DNA of 64,000 bases from an uncultured Peptococcaceae bacterium. GTDB lineage: Bacteria; Bacillota; Peptococcia; Peptococcales; Peptococcaceae. Below, piece by piece: positions 62,065-64,000 of this stretch (position 1 is the first letter of the stretch; each line of letters opens with the position of its first letter). The stretch lies in assembly GCA_910585405.1 (NCBI GenBank), contig CAJUDO010000011.1, forward strand, positions 1 through 64,000, given 5' to 3'. The notes beneath the pieces are model-generated. The model saw only the letters and a list, made by a program, of their open reading frames with translations, made no database searches and was not told the DNA's origin. The translations under genes and the position numbers were made by a program.

Positions 62065-62967
62065 ATGTTAGAGCAGGCCGTCGATGATTATATTGTGTTT
62101 CTTACAGTGGAAAAAGGCGCTTCCCAAAATACCATAGAAGCATACAGCAATGATGTGCGCAAGCTCACCCAGTACCTGAGCGATGAAAAAATTAATAATT
62201 GGCGTGAGGTAGATAGCTATACGATACGGGGATATCTGGCTTTTATGCAGGCCGAACAGATAACCAATACCACCCGCGCCCGCAATGTCGCTGCTTTGAA
62301 AAGTTTTTTTCGGTTTCTGTACGTGGAAAAATACACAGAAAACAATTTAGGGGAACTTTTAGATGTGCCTCGCAAGGAAAAAGTATTGCCCAAGTATTTG
62401 ACGATGGAGGAAGTAGAGCGGCTGCTTGAGGCTCCCAATATAATGACGCCCAACGGCTGCAGAGACAAGGCAATGCTGGAGCTCTTATATGCGTCCGGTT
62501 TGCGTGTCAGCGAACTGATTACCCTGCGGCTCAACGATATCAGCTTTGAGATGGCTTATGTGCGCTGCTTTGGTAAAGGCTCCAAAGAACGCATCATTCC
62601 TCTGGGCAGCTATGCCCTGGACGCCTTAGCGCATTATATCGAAGTGTGCAGACCGAAAGTGGCCAACAACTGGCAAACAGACACGCTTTTTTTGAATAAA
62701 AACGGAAAAGGCTTGACGAGACAGGGATTTTGGAAACTAATCAAAAAGTATGGCAGAGAAGCGGCAATCACCGCTGACATCACACCCCATGTACTGCGTC
62801 ACTCTTTTGCCACCCATTTGCTCTCTGGCGGTGCTGATTTGCGCGCCATTCAGGAAATGTTGGGACATGCTGATATTGCCACCACACAGATTTATACCCA
62901 TCTTTTGGGCGAGCAAATGCTGGATGTCTACAATGCGGCCCATCCCCGCGCCAAAAAAACAGAGTGA
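62065..62967 (+). CDS. xerD: Tyrosine recombinase XerD
   Basis: A 300-residue tyrosine recombinase, the XerD partner for chromosome dimer resolution at dif. Catalytic motifs: LLYASGLRVSELI, GKGSKERIIPLG, HVLRHSFATHLL, MLGHADIATTQIYTH. ATG 62065 follows AAAGGATG. Neighbours spoIIM and deoB identify it as XerD rather than a second XerC. Confidence 0.93.
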   Translation: MLEQAVDDYIVFLTVEKGASQNTIEAYSNDVRKLTQYLSDEKINNWREVDSYTIRGYLAFMQAEQITNTTRARNVAALKSFFRFLYVEKYTENNLGELLDVPRKEKVLPKYLTMEEVERLLEAPNIMTPNGCRDKAMLELLYASGLRVSELITLRLNDISFEMAYVRCFGKGSKERIIPLGSYALDALAHYIEVCRPKVANNWQTDTLFLNKNGKGLTRQGFWKLIKKYGREAAITADITPHVLRHSFATHLLSGGADLRAIQEMLGHADIATTQIYTHLLGEQMLDVYNAAHPRAKKTE

Positions 62968-63103
62968 TTTTCACGCTGTTTGTCGCACAAAAATATATTT
63001 CTCAGATAACTTGATAGCATACAAGGAAACAAGCTGAAAACGGGAAACATAATGATTTCCTGACGCAGCTTATCCTTTGCTAAATAGAATAGAGGTCGAG
63101 CTT

Positions 63104-64000
63104 ATGAAAAAAAATGTAAAAAAGAAAGCTATTCTGCTGGTTTTGGATAGCGCTGGTATTGGCGCTTTGCCCGACGCTGCGCTGTACGGCGACCAAGGAG
63201 CCAATACCCTGGGACGGATTGCCGAGGCGATGCCGTCGCTGGAATTGCCTTATTTGAACGGGTTGGGACTACATTTTCTGGTGCCGCAATTTGTTCAGCG
63301 AAAAAAAGCAGTACTCAAGAATCCCTGCTATGTAGGGCGTATGGCGGAATGCTCCAACGGAAAGGACACTATCACCGGACACTGGGAGTTGATGGGGATT
63401 TTGACAGAAGAACCGTCGCCTACTTTTCCCAACGGCTTCCCAGAACCGCTTTTGGAGCAAATTGCAGAGCGCACTGGCGTAACCTTTTTGGGCAATGAAG
63501 TGGCTTCCGGTACAGAAATCATTCAACGACTGGGCGCAACGCATGTGCAGACGGGAAAACCAATTTTGTATACGTCTGCGGACAGTGTGCTGCAAATCGC
63601 CGCCCATGAAGATATTCTTCCGGTACCCCAATTGTACCGGCTATGCGCTGCCATTCGGGAAATTACTAGCTCCGGTCCCTATAAGGTAGGCCGGGTAATC
63701 GCCAGACCATTTATAGGCCAGGAAGGAGCATACCAGCGCACAACTAATCGTCATGACTTTGCTTTGCCCGTGCCCTCGCCAAATTTATTGGAGAGTCTAT
63801 TGCAGCAGAAAAAGCAAGTTCTTTCTGTAGGAAAGATCGGTGACATCTTTTCTGGAATCCACTTTACCCAAGCTGTACACACTAGCGATAATGGGGATGG
63901 CATGGAGCAAACAAGCAAGCTCTATCAGCAGCTGGACGAAGGCTTGCTCTTTGTCAATTTAGTTGATTTTGATATGAAATATGGGCATCGCCGGGATATT
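63104..64000 (+). CDS. deoB: Phosphopentomutase, 3' end beyond window
   Basis: The first 299 codons of a DeoB-type phosphopentomutase, which interconverts (deoxy)ribose 1- and 5-phosphates and belongs to the alkaline phosphatase superfamily. The N-terminal LLVLDSAGIGALPDA, then GANTLGRIAEA, GKDTITGHWE with the catalytic Thr, RPFIG, and FDMKYGHRRDI at the window edge are diagnostic. ATG 63104 follows AGAGGTC. The frame is open to the last base. Confidence 0.95.
   Translation, partial: MKKNVKKKAILLVLDSAGIGALPDAALYGDQGANTLGRIAEAMPSLELPYLNGLGLHFLVPQFVQRKKAVLKNPCYVGRMAECSNGKDTITGHWELMGILTEEPSPTFPNGFPEPLLEQIAERTGVTFLGNEVASGTEIIQRLGATHVQTGKPILYTSADSVLQIAAHEDILPVPQLYRLCAAIREITSSGPYKVGRVIARPFIGQEGAYQRTTNRHDFALPVPSPNLLESLLQQKKQVLSVGKIGDIFSGIHFTQAVHTSDNGDGMEQTSKLYQQLDEGLLFVNLVDFDMKYGHRRDI

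Noticed and set aside
1..64000. CRISPR arrays, tRNA or rRNA genes, insertion sequences, integrases other than XerC/XerD
   Set aside because: No direct repeats, cloverleaf-like genes or transposase frames were seen. The two Xer recombinases have the housekeeping context expected for chromosome dimer resolution.

Overview
The window is a stretch of chromosome from a low-to-mid-GC member of the Bacillota (Firmicutes). The evidence is a Gram-positive replicative polymerase (PolC), a MecA-type adaptor, HslVU next to XerC, a threonyl T-box, a lysine riboswitch, strong GGAGG-type ribosome sites with frequent GTG/TTG starts, and a SpoIIM-like gene beside xerD and deoB. The lineage cannot be fixed more closely from the sequence; a clostridial or Negativicutes-like gut commensal is plausible (inference). 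No tRNA, rRNA, CRISPR array, transposase or phage gene was seen.

Layout. 1-4.6 kb: a minus-strand P-type ATPase, then a HEAT-like protein, a TPR protein and a small unknown protein. 4.7-15.8 kb: a long housekeeping operon uppS-cdsA-dxr-rseP-ispG-proS-mgtC-like-polC (isoprenoid and phospholipid precursors, envelope proteolysis, proline charging, replication). Its PolC appears to lack the usual inserted proofreading exonuclease. 16.1-25.9 kb: mecA, nth, dprA, topA, trmFO, xerC, hslV, hslU, galU, most of them closely spaced. 26.0-29.9 kb: a compact two-component system plus ABC exporter. 30.0-34.9 kb: a LysR regulator, a serpin lipoprotein, and a convergent FeoA-FeoB fusion. 34.85-38.8 kb: T-box-controlled thrS, then infC-rpmI-rplT behind its own leader terminator, and a DUF1294 membrane protein.

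39.1-55.8 kb is the accessory region and the most unusual part. It has two copies of a cassette made of a large alkaline-phosphatase-superfamily hydrolase, a YlmA/ModF-like ABC ATPase with no visible permease, and a small double-CxxC zinc-ribbon protein. Three LysR regulators, two MFS carriers, a DASS-type anion carrier, a small membrane protein and an amidohydrolase are interspersed. The second ATPase copy is broken by a single-base frameshift just before its signature motif. The whole looks like a duplicated uptake and hydrolysis locus for an unidentified, perhaps phosphoester or phosphonate-like, organic substrate (inference).

56.0-59.2 kb: a lysine riboswitch with terminator controls dapB-asd-dapA (lysine/diaminopimelate synthesis). 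59.3-61.3 kb: a Uma2-family nuclease-like gene and a cluster of very small Cys/Gly-rich or single-helix membrane proteins, including a 45-residue gene that is easy to miss. 61.4-64 kb: spoIIM-like gene, xerD, and deoB, which runs off the window end.
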